From Bacillota bacterium (GTDB lineage Bacteria; Bacillota; Bacilli; Paenibacillales; Paenibacillaceae): DNA of 64,000 bases. Location of the stretch: contig JAEWAQ010000031.1 in NCBI GenBank assembly GCA_023391635.1, positions 1-64,000 on the forward strand, given 5' to 3'. Below the pieces are notes generated by a model that made no database searches, was not told where the DNA came from, and saw nothing but the letters and a program-made list of their open reading frames with translations. Positions 42,050 through 50,450 of the stretch are shown here, one piece after another. Position 1 is the stretch's first letter; the number at the start of each line of letters is the position of its first letter. The position numbers and the translations under genes were made by a program.

Positions 42050-42078
42050 TATCATATGCATTGACCCATAGGCACGTC
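42050..42078 (-). promoter_or_regulatory. Sigma-K-type promoter of the giant repeat gene
   Basis: On the minus strand CATATGATA (42050-42058) matches the -10 CATAnnnTA fully. Sixteen bases upstream, GACG (42075-42078) supplies the AC of the -35 mACm. It ends about 33 bases before the ATG at 42017 and so excludes the longer reading frame to 42107. Confidence 0.6.
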
Positions 42079-42210
42079 ACGAGGATGGGCGGCTGTTTCT
42101 GTTGCACTTTGGCCGGCGATATGGCACACTAGGCAAATGATGATCGACTAGGCAAGAATTAACGGCTTCGCCGTCCCTCAAGTATTATAAATAAAAGGAG
42201 TGGCAGGCCC

Positions 42211-43008
42211 ATGGAACGCCGGCTGCTGCGCGCGATGACAGAGCTTTCATCCCGCAAATGGATATCGAGACTGACGGGGGCATTCGCCAAATCGGTTTTC
42301 AGCCGCCGTCTCATCCGCCGATTCGCGCAAACCTACCGAATTTCGATACATGAAGCGGAGAAGAACATCGAAGAATATGGCTCGTTGAACGAATTTTTCA
42401 CACGTCGGCTGAAGCCTGGCGCAAGGCCGATCGATGAAGCCGCTGACGCCCTGATCAGCCCGGTAGACGCACGAGTTGCTGCCTGTGGCACAATACAGGA
42501 CGGAACGCTGCTCCAAGTAAAAGGGCAAGACTATACGCTGGACGAATTGCTCGGCGCATCGCCGCGAATTCCCCAGTACCGGAACGGCTGCTATTGGGTG
42601 CTCTACCTCAGTCCGACCGATTATCACCGCATCCATTCCCCGTGCACCGGCAAGGTGGTAGAGACCGACCATCTCCCCGGCCGGGTATATCCTGTCAACG
42701 AATTCGGTCTCACCTTCATGCGTCGGGTATTGTCCCGCAACGAAAGGCTCGTCACGTATATCCTGCACGAACACGGCGAACTGGCGGTCGTCAAGGTCGG
42801 CGCCCTGAACGTCAGCAGCATTCGCTATGTCAACGATCATCCTCCGCAGTCGCTGACGCGCGGAGACGAGCTCGCTTATTTCGAATTCGGCTCTACCGTC
42901 GTGCTGTTGACCGAGAACGGAACACTGGCGCCGCATCAAGACCTGAAGGCCGGAGATACGGTGAAAATGGGCGAAAGACTGGGCACGTTACTCGAACGCA
43001 AGCACTAG
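42211..43008 (+). CDS. psd: Phosphatidylserine decarboxylase proenzyme
   Basis: The 265-residue proenzyme converts phosphatidylserine to phosphatidylethanolamine at the membrane. Family features: YGSLNEFFTRRLKPGARPID, SPVDARV, the catalytic His region LSPTDYHRIHSPCTG, and the self-cleavage site FEFGSTVVLL, where the serine of GST becomes the pyruvoyl group. AAAGGAG precedes the ATG. It has no pssA partner here and is convergent with the AraC gene. Confidence 0.95.
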   Translation: MERRLLRAMTELSSRKWISRLTGAFAKSVFSRRLIRRFAQTYRISIHEAEKNIEEYGSLNEFFTRRLKPGARPIDEAADALISPVDARVAACGTIQDGTLLQVKGQDYTLDELLGASPRIPQYRNGCYWVLYLSPTDYHRIHSPCTGKVVETDHLPGRVYPVNEFGLTFMRRVLSRNERLVTYILHEHGELAVVKVGALNVSSIRYVNDHPPQSLTRGDELAYFEFGSTVVLLTENGTLAPHQDLKAGDTVKMGERLGTLLERKH

Positions 43009-43023
43009 CGCCGCCGGCGTGCA

Positions 43024-43809
43024 TCATCGGATTTCCGACGGACGCTTCCCCGTATGCTGCTTGAACTGCCGGCTGAAGAAGAAGACGTCGCGGTATCCGA
43101 GCGCGCCCGCTACTTCGCTGACATTCATCCCTGCGTGCATCAGCAGGTGCTGCGCCCGCTCGATTCGCGACTGCACGATGTACTGCTGCACGGAGACGCC
43201 GATCAATTGTTTAAACTTGCTCGAGAAATACCGGGCGGACAGACCGGCCCTTGCAGCGAGATCGTCGACCTTCAACACGGCGCCCGGGTGCTGCCGGATG
43301 TAGTTGGCGACTTCGCGGATGCTTTCCGTCAGTTGATTGCTCGCTTTGCGCTCCGAAGGCGCTTCCCGGTCGGCGCGCAGTAGCTGTATCATCAATTGCT
43401 TCAGGATCAGCTGTGCCTCCTGCGTCGCGGCGTAAGTCTGCACCAGAAACAACCGCACGTATCGGGCGAGCAGAAATTCGAAATCGATCGGTTCGGCAAG
43501 CACCCGGTACAAGTCGGGAATGTCCAGTACCGGCTCTTTGACGTTGAAATGGATATACGTCAACACGAGCGGCTTTTGCGGATTGTGTACGGCGGTCGGA
43601 TGATCTCCGGGCCGGAATAGAAAACAGCTGCCCCGGCCAACCGGGTAGCGCACATCGTTCAACTCGACTTCGCCTTCTCCGTTCCACACGTAGAACAAGT
43701 CGTAGTTGGCCATCGGCTTGTCGCGCTTCGCCCATTTCCATCCGGGCTCGCAAAAAATTTTGGCAACGGAAGACGTTAATACGAAAGACGAAGACACTGC
43801 CTCCAGCAT
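43024..43809 (-). CDS. AraC-family transcription regulator
   Basis: A 261-residue regulator with an N-terminal cupin-type sensing domain (LFYVWNGEGEVELND, GSCFLFRPGDHPTAV) and two C-terminal helix-turn-helices (VDDLAARAGLSARYFSSKFK and VSEVAGALGYRDVFFFSRQF, then HTGKRPSE). Such proteins usually bind a sugar and activate a nearby catabolic operon, but here the neighbours are psd and the ger operon, so the target is unclear. Start at 43809 by GGGGAGGG; the frame is open to 43869. Confidence 0.9.
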   Translation of the reverse strand: MLEAVSSSFVLTSSVAKIFCEPGWKWAKRDKPMANYDLFYVWNGEGEVELNDVRYPVGRGSCFLFRPGDHPTAVHNPQKPLVLTYIHFNVKEPVLDIPDLYRVLAEPIDFEFLLARYVRLFLVQTYAATQEAQLILKQLMIQLLRADREAPSERKASNQLTESIREVANYIRQHPGAVLKVDDLAARAGLSARYFSSKFKQLIGVSVQQYIVQSRIERAQHLLMHAGMNVSEVAGALGYRDVFFFSRQFKQHTGKRPSEIR

Positions 43810-43894
43810 CGCCGTTCCCTCCCCTGGCGCGCATCGCATGCTTGCGTCCCTAAAGATTCCCGCCCGCATCGACCGCGCATGCCTCCATTCTACG

Positions 43895-44005
43895 CTAGTT
43901 CCCGCCCGACTTCCAAGGCGGATCTCCGAGCTTATGCAGCCAGCGATTGATCCGGTGCACGGCCAGCGGAATCGCCACGATCAAGACGGTGCAAACGTAA
44001 ACCAT
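43895..44005 (-). CDS. 36-residue single-pass membrane peptide after the ger operon
   Basis: A short ORF of 36 codons starts four bases after the stop of the Ger(x)C gene, whose last codons supply GGAGGA as ribosome site. The product, MVYVCTVLIVAIPLAVHRIN then a polar tail with Trp and Pro, has one hydrophobic helix and a basic end. The close coupling suggests it is a fourth member of the germinant-receptor operon. I know of no named family. Confidence 0.5.
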   Translation of the reverse strand: MVYVCTVLIVAIPLAVHRINRWLHKLGDPPWKSGGN

Positions 44006-44009
44006 CGCT

Positions 44010-45251
44010 TCATCCTCCGGTTCGATATTTTTGCGATTTATGAATGGCGCCGAAATCCCGAACTTTAACCGTCACCTTCACCTCGATGTTGCTATTTGAA
44101 AACACGGTTTTCCCGTAGTCCCAATTGCTTTTCACTCGATTCCAGGTCTTCGGATGATAGTGATGCAGGTGCTTGCCCAAAGCCAGGATGTCGGCATGAT
44201 ATTGATGCTGCAGCTTGTCGATCAGCTGCAGGCAACGACTTTCGATTTGTTCCGCCGCCATCCGTTCGACTTCCTTGATCACTTCCTCCTCTTTATAGTT
44301 ATGATCGGCGAACGATTCTCCGATCACGCCGTCCGAGCCGATTGCGATCGTAAAGTCGATATGTTCCGGATCGATCACCTTCGCCGTCACTGTGCGCTTG
44401 ACGTTCTTGCTCTCGTAGCTGATCTTCCCGCTTTTCGTCCGAACATCGATCACGTCGCTCTGCATTCGTTCCGTTACGTAATTCAAAGCTTCCGTCTCCT
44501 CGTCATTGAGAAAGCCGACCATCCTGTTCATATAGCCGTGAATAATGGCGGCTCCGGTTAGTTTCACCTGCTTGTTATGCACGATCATGCGAGGAACGGC
44601 GAAGCTTTCGTTCGTCAACAGCATCTCGTGCACGTCGCCGATTCTGGCTTGGTGCATCATCTTGCCGCTTTTGCGTACATTGCCTGCGATGGAATCGATG
44701 AACAGGACGGGAAGCTTCTCATTTTGAGGGTCTACTTCCAGCGCTTCGCGAGGATTTCCTTGCGATACGAAGATTTTCGTTCCTCTCCGGGCTTCGTTGT
44801 CACGGAGGTAGAGGTCGAGCACGGAGCCGAGATTGCCTATCTTGGCAAGCCGTTCGGATATAATGATCATTTTCAGATGCTCGATATAGGGCGTGCGGCT
44901 TGTTCTCGTCACCATCTCCCTTGTAGCCGCAAGCAACGTCTCCCCTTCCGACGTGATGTTCATCATCGGCTCTCCGCCCCTGCTTCCCTCACCTTTGCTT
45001 CCTGAAGATTTACCGCCGTCTTGCATCGCTTCCGGATTCACGATTTGATACGTCAATATAAACCGCTCACTCCCTGCCGAACCGGCCTGATCGCCTGTGT
45101 CCGCTTCGCCGGCTTGTTGCTGCCTCTGCAATCCATCGATAGCGATCCCGACGACGAATCCCCGCTGCTCGATCTCAACACGATCCCAACAACCTGCGAT
45201 GCCGAGCCCGCAAATTCCGATGAACGCACACTTCACCCAGCGATTAACCAA
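44010..45251 (-). CDS. Ger(x)C-family germination lipoprotein
   Basis: The C subunit of a germinant receptor, 413 residues. The signal ends in GIAGCWDR with lipidated Cys21, then come family motifs: the segment around VEIEQRGFVVGIAIDG, RTPYIEHLKMIIISERLAK, and a late helical domain ending near HHYHPKTWNRVKSNWDYGKT. GerC proteins sit on the outer face of the spore inner membrane and are needed for nutrient response. Overlaps the B subunit gene by eight bases. Which germinant is sensed cannot be read. Confidence 0.93.
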   Translation of the reverse strand: MVNRWVKCAFIGICGLGIAGCWDRVEIEQRGFVVGIAIDGLQRQQQAGEADTGDQAGSAGSERFILTYQIVNPEAMQDGGKSSGSKGEGSRGGEPMMNITSEGETLLAATREMVTRTSRTPYIEHLKMIIISERLAKIGNLGSVLDLYLRDNEARRGTKIFVSQGNPREALEVDPQNEKLPVLFIDSIAGNVRKSGKMMHQARIGDVHEMLLTNESFAVPRMIVHNKQVKLTGAAIIHGYMNRMVGFLNDEETEALNYVTERMQSDVIDVRTKSGKISYESKNVKRTVTAKVIDPEHIDFTIAIGSDGVIGESFADHNYKEEEVIKEVERMAAEQIESRCLQLIDKLQHQYHADILALGKHLHHYHPKTWNRVKSNWDYGKTVFSNSNIEVKVTVKVRDFGAIHKSQKYRTGG

Positions 45252-46350
45252 TGCCTTTCACCTTCCTTGCCGCGGCGATCAGGAGCAGCAATGCCGGAAT
45301 CAGCATGCTGAACAATAATCCCATGTAGCTGAGCCATTCCTGATATCGGTGCAAATCCAGCGTATTCTCCGGTTGCATGGAGAGGAAATAAGCGACCGGC
45401 GCAACGATCAGCAGCCACGTCATTTTGGGCACTCGCGGGAATACGTATCCAAACGAGAGGACCGAAATATCCATGGACATCGCGACCGTATTGAAGATCG
45501 TCATGATCCAGATCGTAAAGAAGACCGATTCGAACCGTTCGAAAAACTGGCCGGGCACGACGACTTCCTTGGCGATTTCGACCGTCGGGTAGACGATATT
45601 GGCGACGCCGACATTCGTCAGGATACCGATCGTCGAAACAAAGATGAAAATATAAATGACGATAGGAATCGTCATGCCGATCATCGCAGCCTGTGTCGCC
45701 TGCTTCGATTGGCGCATCATGGAGACATAGAATAGCAGACATCCGTACCCCAGATAGGAGAACGACGAATCCACGATTCCTTGCAAGTACCCGGCACCCT
45801 TTGTCGTAAACACGGGAAGCAGGTTCTCGCTCTCGATAAAATGAAGATTGAACAGGAGCACGATGCAAATAATGACAAGGACAACCGGAAGAAACAACAA
45901 ATTCAGGCGAAGCAGCGCCGCCCTGGAACCGGCAACGGCATAGATGACAGGGAGCAGAAAAGCGAGTGCGATCACTTCCAGCGGGGTGCGCTCGAACAGG
46001 TACAGCTTGGCGATGTTCGCAATCTCCCGGGTGGAAGAAGCTGCGAATCCAAGAAACATGACCGCGTACAACAATGTGAGCATGACAGCCATCGCCTTGC
46101 CGACAATGGCTGTCGAATAGGCCAAGAACGTTTGCTCGGGAAACCGAGATGCCAGCTTGGCACATAAGCAGGCGAACAATGTGGACACGATTCCTCCGAT
46201 TAAGAGAGAAACCCATCCGTCCGCCGCTTCAGTCTGGCTGGCAAGCGCGTTCGGAAGCGTGAGAATACCGGTGCCGATCAACATGGAGGATACCGCGAAC
46301 CAGATTTCCCGCTTGCCGATTTTTTCGTCTCCATACGTGAATGCATTCAT
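45244..46350 (-). CDS. GerB-family endospore germination permease
   Basis: The 368-residue B subunit has ten hydrophobic helices of the amino-acid permease (APC) type. Recognisable parts are IWFAVSSMLIGTGILTLPNA near the start, LASRFPEQTFLAYS and the last helix SYMGLLFSMLIPALLLLIAA. B subunits hold the germinant-binding pocket. It overlaps both the A gene (4 bases) and the C gene (8 bases), giving the standard A-B-C order. Confidence 0.93.
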   Translation of the reverse strand: MNAFTYGDEKIGKREIWFAVSSMLIGTGILTLPNALASQTEAADGWVSLLIGGIVSTLFACLCAKLASRFPEQTFLAYSTAIVGKAMAVMLTLLYAVMFLGFAASSTREIANIAKLYLFERTPLEVIALAFLLPVIYAVAGSRAALLRLNLLFLPVVLVIICIVLLFNLHFIESENLLPVFTTKGAGYLQGIVDSSFSYLGYGCLLFYVSMMRQSKQATQAAMIGMTIPIVIYIFIFVSTIGILTNVGVANIVYPTVEIAKEVVVPGQFFERFESVFFTIWIMTIFNTVAMSMDISVLSFGYVFPRVPKMTWLLIVAPVAYFLSMQPENTLDLHRYQEWLSYMGLLFSMLIPALLLLIAAARKVKGIG

Positions 46351-47867
46351 CCGCTGTCCCCCCTGCCCGCCCGCACATCGTCCTCCGTCTCCATCATCTG
46401 CGGCCTGTATTTCCTCATCGTGGACGGCACCCTGATCACCAGGTCTTTCCAGTCCCTCGGAAAGAAAGGGGCGAACGGCGTGGAGTAAGGAATGCCGAAG
46501 CTCTTCAGGTTAACTACGTGTATGTTGATGATAATATACGACAGAATGATCCCATAGAGCCCCAGGGCCGCAGCCGACAGCATAATGCCGAATCTCATGA
46601 TACGAAATGAGATCCCCATGCTGTAGGAGGGAATGGAGAACGACGAGATCGCGGTGACGGCAACGACGATGACCATGATCGGGCTGACGATGCCCGCCGA
46701 TACCGCCGCTTCGCCGATCACAAGACCGCCCACGATGCCGATCGTCTGGCCGATCGGCTTCGGCAGCCGGATGCCCGCCTCGCGCAGCAGCTCGAGCGTG
46801 AGCTCCATGATGAACGCTTCGACGATTGCCGGGAACGGCACGCCTTCCCTCGCAGCCGCTACGGAAAACGCCAGCTTGGACGGAATCATGCCCTGGTGAA
46901 ACGAGACGAGCGCGATGTACAACGACGGCAAGAATACCGCGAATAGGGCCGCTATGTATCGAAGCGTGCGAATGAACGAACCGATCTGCCAGCGTTCGTA
47001 GTAATCTTCCGGCGATTGCAGCATCTGTCCGAATGTAACCGGGGCCGTCAGCACGAACGGCGTACCGTCGAGCAGAATGGCCGCATTGCCTTGCAGAAGC
47101 GCGGTGGACACTTTGTCCGGCCTTTCCGTATGCATCAATGTAGGAAAAGGAGACAGGAAGCTGTCCTGAATCCACTGCTCGATCATGCCGGATTCCGGCG
47201 CGTCGTCCAAGTCGATCGTGGCCAGCCTGCGCTTTAGCTCCTGGACGATCTCGGGATGGATGATGCCGTCTACATAAGCGACGACAAGATCCTTTCTCGT
47301 ACGACGGCCAACTTTATAAACGTCAAGCCGCAGGTTCGGATCCCTGATCCTGCGGCGGATCAGCATCGTGTTCGTGCGTATATTTTCGGTGAAGCCTTCC
47401 CTTGGCCCCCGAACGACCGACTCGGTCTGCGGCTCTTCCACGCCGCGGCTTGCCCATCCTTTGCTGCCGATAATGAGCACCTGGTCCGTCCCGTCCACGA
47501 AGAGCGCGCAATCGCCCGACAGAATCGCCAGCGACACGTTGTCCAATGATCGAGCCCGTTCAATCTCGTGAGAAGAAAGAATTTCGTTCTCGATCAAGGT
47601 CAGCAGCTCGCCGCCGTCTTCCGGGAGCGCGATCCCCGCTTCCGAAGTGCCAAGCTGGATATTGCGGATCACGTCATGGTTCAGGATGTCCTTGTCGACC
47701 AAGCCGTCGATGCAGATGATCGCGCACGCATGCCGCGCTGATGCGGGCGTGAACACCCGGACGAGCAGATCGGTCGGATCGCCGAGCATCGCCTTAATAT
47801 TTTGAATGTTGTCCTGCACATTCGAGAATACAGCAATGTCAAATCGAGAAGCCGATTCAGCGGTCAA
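46347..47867 (-). CDS. GerA-family spore germination protein (A subunit)
   Basis: The A subunit, about 506 residues, has a soluble N-terminal domain (NIQNIKAMLGDPTDLLVRVF), the conserved SEAGIALPEDGGELLTLIEN-type region and GWASRGVEEPQTESVVRGPR, and a C-terminal half with about five to six helices (PFPAIVEAFIMELTLELLRE, GGLVIGEAAVSAGIVSPIMV). I place the start at TTG 47867, six bases after GGAGGAG. The open frame runs to 48002, but that part contains the terminator of the aminopeptidase operon. It heads the ger operon. Confidence 0.92.
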   Translation of the reverse strand: MTAESASRFDIAVFSNVQDNIQNIKAMLGDPTDLLVRVFTPASARHACAIICIDGLVDKDILNHDVIRNIQLGTSEAGIALPEDGGELLTLIENEILSSHEIERARSLDNVSLAILSGDCALFVDGTDQVLIIGSKGWASRGVEEPQTESVVRGPREGFTENIRTNTMLIRRRIRDPNLRLDVYKVGRRTRKDLVVAYVDGIIHPEIVQELKRRLATIDLDDAPESGMIEQWIQDSFLSPFPTLMHTERPDKVSTALLQGNAAILLDGTPFVLTAPVTFGQMLQSPEDYYERWQIGSFIRTLRYIAALFAVFLPSLYIALVSFHQGMIPSKLAFSVAAAREGVPFPAIVEAFIMELTLELLREAGIRLPKPIGQTIGIVGGLVIGEAAVSAGIVSPIMVIVVAVTAISSFSIPSYSMGISFRIMRFGIMLSAAALGLYGIILSYIIINIHVVNLKSFGIPYSTPFAPFFPRDWKDLVIRVPSTMRKYRPQMMETEDDVRAGRGDSG

Positions 47868-47895
47868 TCCGATCTCCTCCTCTCTTCCCGTCAGG

Positions 47896-47925
47896 TAGCT
47901 TACCCCACGAATTCCTGAATCATCC
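47896..47925 (-). promoter_or_regulatory. Possible sigma-G-like promoter of the ger operon
   Basis: Read leftward, GGATG (47921-47925), an 18-base spacer and TAAGCTA (47896-47902) partly match sigma-G (GNATR-N18-CAWWNTA, two mismatches in the -10). Its position between the upstream terminator and the TTG start, and the usual forespore expression of ger operons, favour it. Confidence 0.3.
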
Positions 47926-47940
47926 ACTCTATTAAGAACA

Positions 47941-47969
47941 ACAAAAAACCGGCTCCCATCATGGAACCG
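47941..47969 (-). terminator. Terminator of the mannoside/aminopeptidase operon
   Basis: CCGGTTCC (47962-47969) pairs with GGGAGCCGG (one T-G wobble) around a short loop, followed by TTTTTTGTTGTT on the minus strand. It lies about 70 bases after the aminopeptidase gene and insulates the ger operon. Confidence 0.85.
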
Positions 47970-48039
47970 GCGAGTAAGACCAATATTGTATTGCGCAAAC
48001 AAAACGGCAGTCGATACGGCAAATCCAGGCCAGGCTGGG

Positions 48040-49518
48040 TTAACTGCGCGGATTCGTCAAATAGGAGGCCAGCGTTCTGGCGCCGTAGCCGGTCGCTCCT
48101 ATGGCAAGATCGCCCTTGGCGGCGGAACAATCTTTCGGGCCGCTTATGTCAATATGAGCCCAGCGCAGCGACGCATGCACGAATTTCCGAAGAAACAGAG
48201 CTGCAGTGATGGCGCCCGCTTCTCCGACCCGGCTAATGTTGCTGGTATCGGCATAATCGCTGTCCAAGTACTCCTCGTATTCGTCGATCAGCGGCAGCTG
48301 CCACATCCGTTCCGCGAACGGCGCCCCGGCTTCCTGAATCGATCGGACCAGCGCATCGTCGTTGCCGAGAATGCCGGCCACCTTGGTGCCAAGCGCCCCG
48401 ACGACGGAATAAGTCAACGTCGCCATGTCGATCGCTTCCGTCGCGCCGATTCGGTGCGCGTGGATCAACGCGTCCGCGAGCACCAGACGCCCTTCGGAAT
48501 CGGTATTGCCCACTTGCACGGTCAATCCGTTCCCGTATCGGATCAATTCGCCGGGCAGCAGAGAGCGGTCGGAAGGACAATTTTCCGCCGCAGGCACCAA
48601 TACCGCGACATTCGCCGGCGCTCCGCTGCGAACGATGATGTCCAGAGCGGCGAGAACGCCCGCCGCACCGCCCATGTCCATCCGCATATCGCTGATGTCC
48701 CGGTCGTGCTTGAGGCTGATCCCGCCCGTATCGAACGTAATTCCTTTGCCGATGAGCGCGGTAAGCGGAAGCGACGCATCCGTGCAATGCCGCAGTTCGA
48801 TGAATGCCGGAGCATGGGCGCTTCCTCTGCCGACGGCGGCCGTTCCCGCGAAGCCCAGGCTTTCCAGCGCATCGCCTTCATATACTTGCAGTTGCACTCC
48901 TGTGCCTGCGAAACGTTCCTTCACACGTTCGGCCAACATGCGCGGGCGCAGAAGATTCGGCGGCTCGTTCTTCATGTCGCGCGCCCAACTCACGCTGTCC
49001 GCTCGCAGCTCGCCCAGTCGGATGGCCACCTGCCAATGATCGCCCGTTTCGCCCAGCAGGTCAACCGACTGCTGCTGCTTCAGCGAATCGTCGGAATGCT
49101 GCGAATCCGCGCCGCGCTTGTGGCGGTCGAATGAATAAGTGCCCAGCTTCCAACCTTCGACCCATGCCGCGAACGTCTCCGGCGTTACCCCGCCGAACGA
49201 TCCGGAAGGCTGAAGCGCGGCAAAAGAGACGGCTGCCGATGCGCGCCGCTCTTTAAGCACGGCTCTTCCCGCCTCGCCAGCCGCTTCACGCACATGCGCT
49301 TCCTGGAACTTGCCGGAATCGCCCAAGCCGATGAGCAAGAAATCCGCCTCGCCGTCTCGGCCATAGAACCAGGTAATCGTCTGCCTGGCCCCCATTTGCG
49401 GCAGCAACCGGGCAGTCCGGAACCGATCGATCGTATGTCTGAGCAACGGGAAGCCATCCGAAAATACCGGAACGACGATCGCATCGGCCGGACTGTCAAC
49501 CACCGCCCGGAACTTCAT
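48040..49518 (-). CDS. M17 leucyl aminopeptidase family protein
   Basis: The 492-residue protein has a macro-domain-like N-terminal part and the M17 catalytic domain with metal-binding ALIGKGITFDTGGISLK, MRMDMGGAAGVLAAL and the signature VGNTDSEGRLVLADAL (family NTDAEGRL, with Ala to Ser). All metal ligands appear present. It removes N-terminal residues from peptides in the cytosol. Its start overlaps the metallophosphoesterase stop (ATGA) with GGGAG upstream. It is the last gene of the long leftward operon, an odd companion for sugar genes. Confidence 0.88.
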   Translation of the reverse strand: MKFRAVVDSPADAIVVPVFSDGFPLLRHTIDRFRTARLLPQMGARQTITWFYGRDGEADFLLIGLGDSGKFQEAHVREAAGEAGRAVLKERRASAAVSFAALQPSGSFGGVTPETFAAWVEGWKLGTYSFDRHKRGADSQHSDDSLKQQQSVDLLGETGDHWQVAIRLGELRADSVSWARDMKNEPPNLLRPRMLAERVKERFAGTGVQLQVYEGDALESLGFAGTAAVGRGSAHAPAFIELRHCTDASLPLTALIGKGITFDTGGISLKHDRDISDMRMDMGGAAGVLAALDIIVRSGAPANVAVLVPAAENCPSDRSLLPGELIRYGNGLTVQVGNTDSEGRLVLADALIHAHRIGATEAIDMATLTYSVVGALGTKVAGILGNDDALVRSIQEAGAPFAERMWQLPLIDEYEEYLDSDYADTSNISRVGEAGAITAALFLRKFVHASLRWAHIDISGPKDCSAAKGDLAIGATGYGARTLASYLTNPRS

Positions 49519-50420
49519 CGAACGACGCTCCCGTCTTCCTGCATGATCCACGTCTCGAAAGACCGGACACCCTCGCGAAGCTCGATGACGCGTGCCCCAC
49601 GCTGCAGACTGCCATAAGTGTTGTAGCCGGTTACCCTGCCGTAGCAGAGCCGGATGCCATATAGAGTCCCGCAGTAATCGTTGTCGTGATCATGCCCGAC
49701 GAACGTGCCCATCACATCGCCCATCTCGACCATCGCGCCGAACAGACCGGTATTGATTTTCGGACAGCACACTTCCTCTTCACGGACGCCCGTGCGCTGC
49801 TCGCCCGCCGTCCAAGCCTCGTTATACTCCGGAATCGGAATGTGGAAGAACGCGAGCGCCGGCAACGGGTCTCCCTGTTTCTTCGTCAACATCAGGGACT
49901 GCTGCGTGTACCAATTGACTTGATTCGGATGAATCCAGGCATAACCGCCGATCTCGTTCGGCGCTTCGATGCCGGAATCGAAAAAGTAGAGCGCCGCGCC
50001 GTCGGCACCGTCCGCCTGCTTGATCGTCAACGCGTAATTGCCGACGCCGTTCACCTCGGCCGGCCCCGCCGTCGCCAAGCAATATTCGCTCTCCTGCCAA
50101 ATGGCCAGCAACTGCTCCCGCGTGACACCCGCTTCAGCATCGTGATTGCCGAATACGGCGGTCCATGGCACCTGCGCGCGGAGGACCGGCGCGATCGCTC
50201 TGCGGCAGGCGCCTTGAGGGTCGTCAATACCGTGGCTCCAGTGCAAGTCGCCGGTCAAGACGACCAAATCCGGCTTCTCATGGGCAATGACGCGCTCGAT
50301 CAGGGCAGTCGTGCTGCCATCCTTCTCCCGTTCTTCTTCTTTGCCGTCGCCGATATGAATATCGGTAAACTGAACGATTTTGAAAGTGCCGTCCTGCCTG
50401 AATGCCAGTTGTTTGCTCAT
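49515..50420 (-). CDS. Calcineurin-like metallophosphoesterase
   Basis: A 301-residue cytoplasmic phosphoesterase with the family's metal motifs in order: FTDIHIGD, LTGDLHW, FGNHDAE, FHIPIPEYNEAW and GHDHDNDY. No signal peptide or membrane segment. Similar proteins occur in Firmicute sugar operons and act on small phosphorylated molecules or phosphodiesters. Here it follows GH4 by about 30 bases, so removal of phosphate from imported or phosphorylated sugars is possible, though unproved. Confidence 0.86.
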   Translation of the reverse strand: MSKQLAFRQDGTFKIVQFTDIHIGDGKEEEREKDGSTTALIERVIAHEKPDLVVLTGDLHWSHGIDDPQGACRRAIAPVLRAQVPWTAVFGNHDAEAGVTREQLLAIWQESEYCLATAGPAEVNGVGNYALTIKQADGADGAALYFFDSGIEAPNEIGGYAWIHPNQVNWYTQQSLMLTKKQGDPLPALAFFHIPIPEYNEAWTAGEQRTGVREEEVCCPKINTGLFGAMVEMGDVMGTFVGHDHDNDYCGTLYGIRLCYGRVTGYNTYGSLQRGARVIELREGVRSFETWIMQEDGSVVR

Positions 50421-50450
50421 GCCGCGTTCCTCTCCTCTGTCCGCATGGGG

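Noticed and set aside
47900..48130. 76-codon frame with a hydrophobic end upstream of the ger operon
   Set aside because: The hydrophobic stretch is the translation of a rho-independent terminator.
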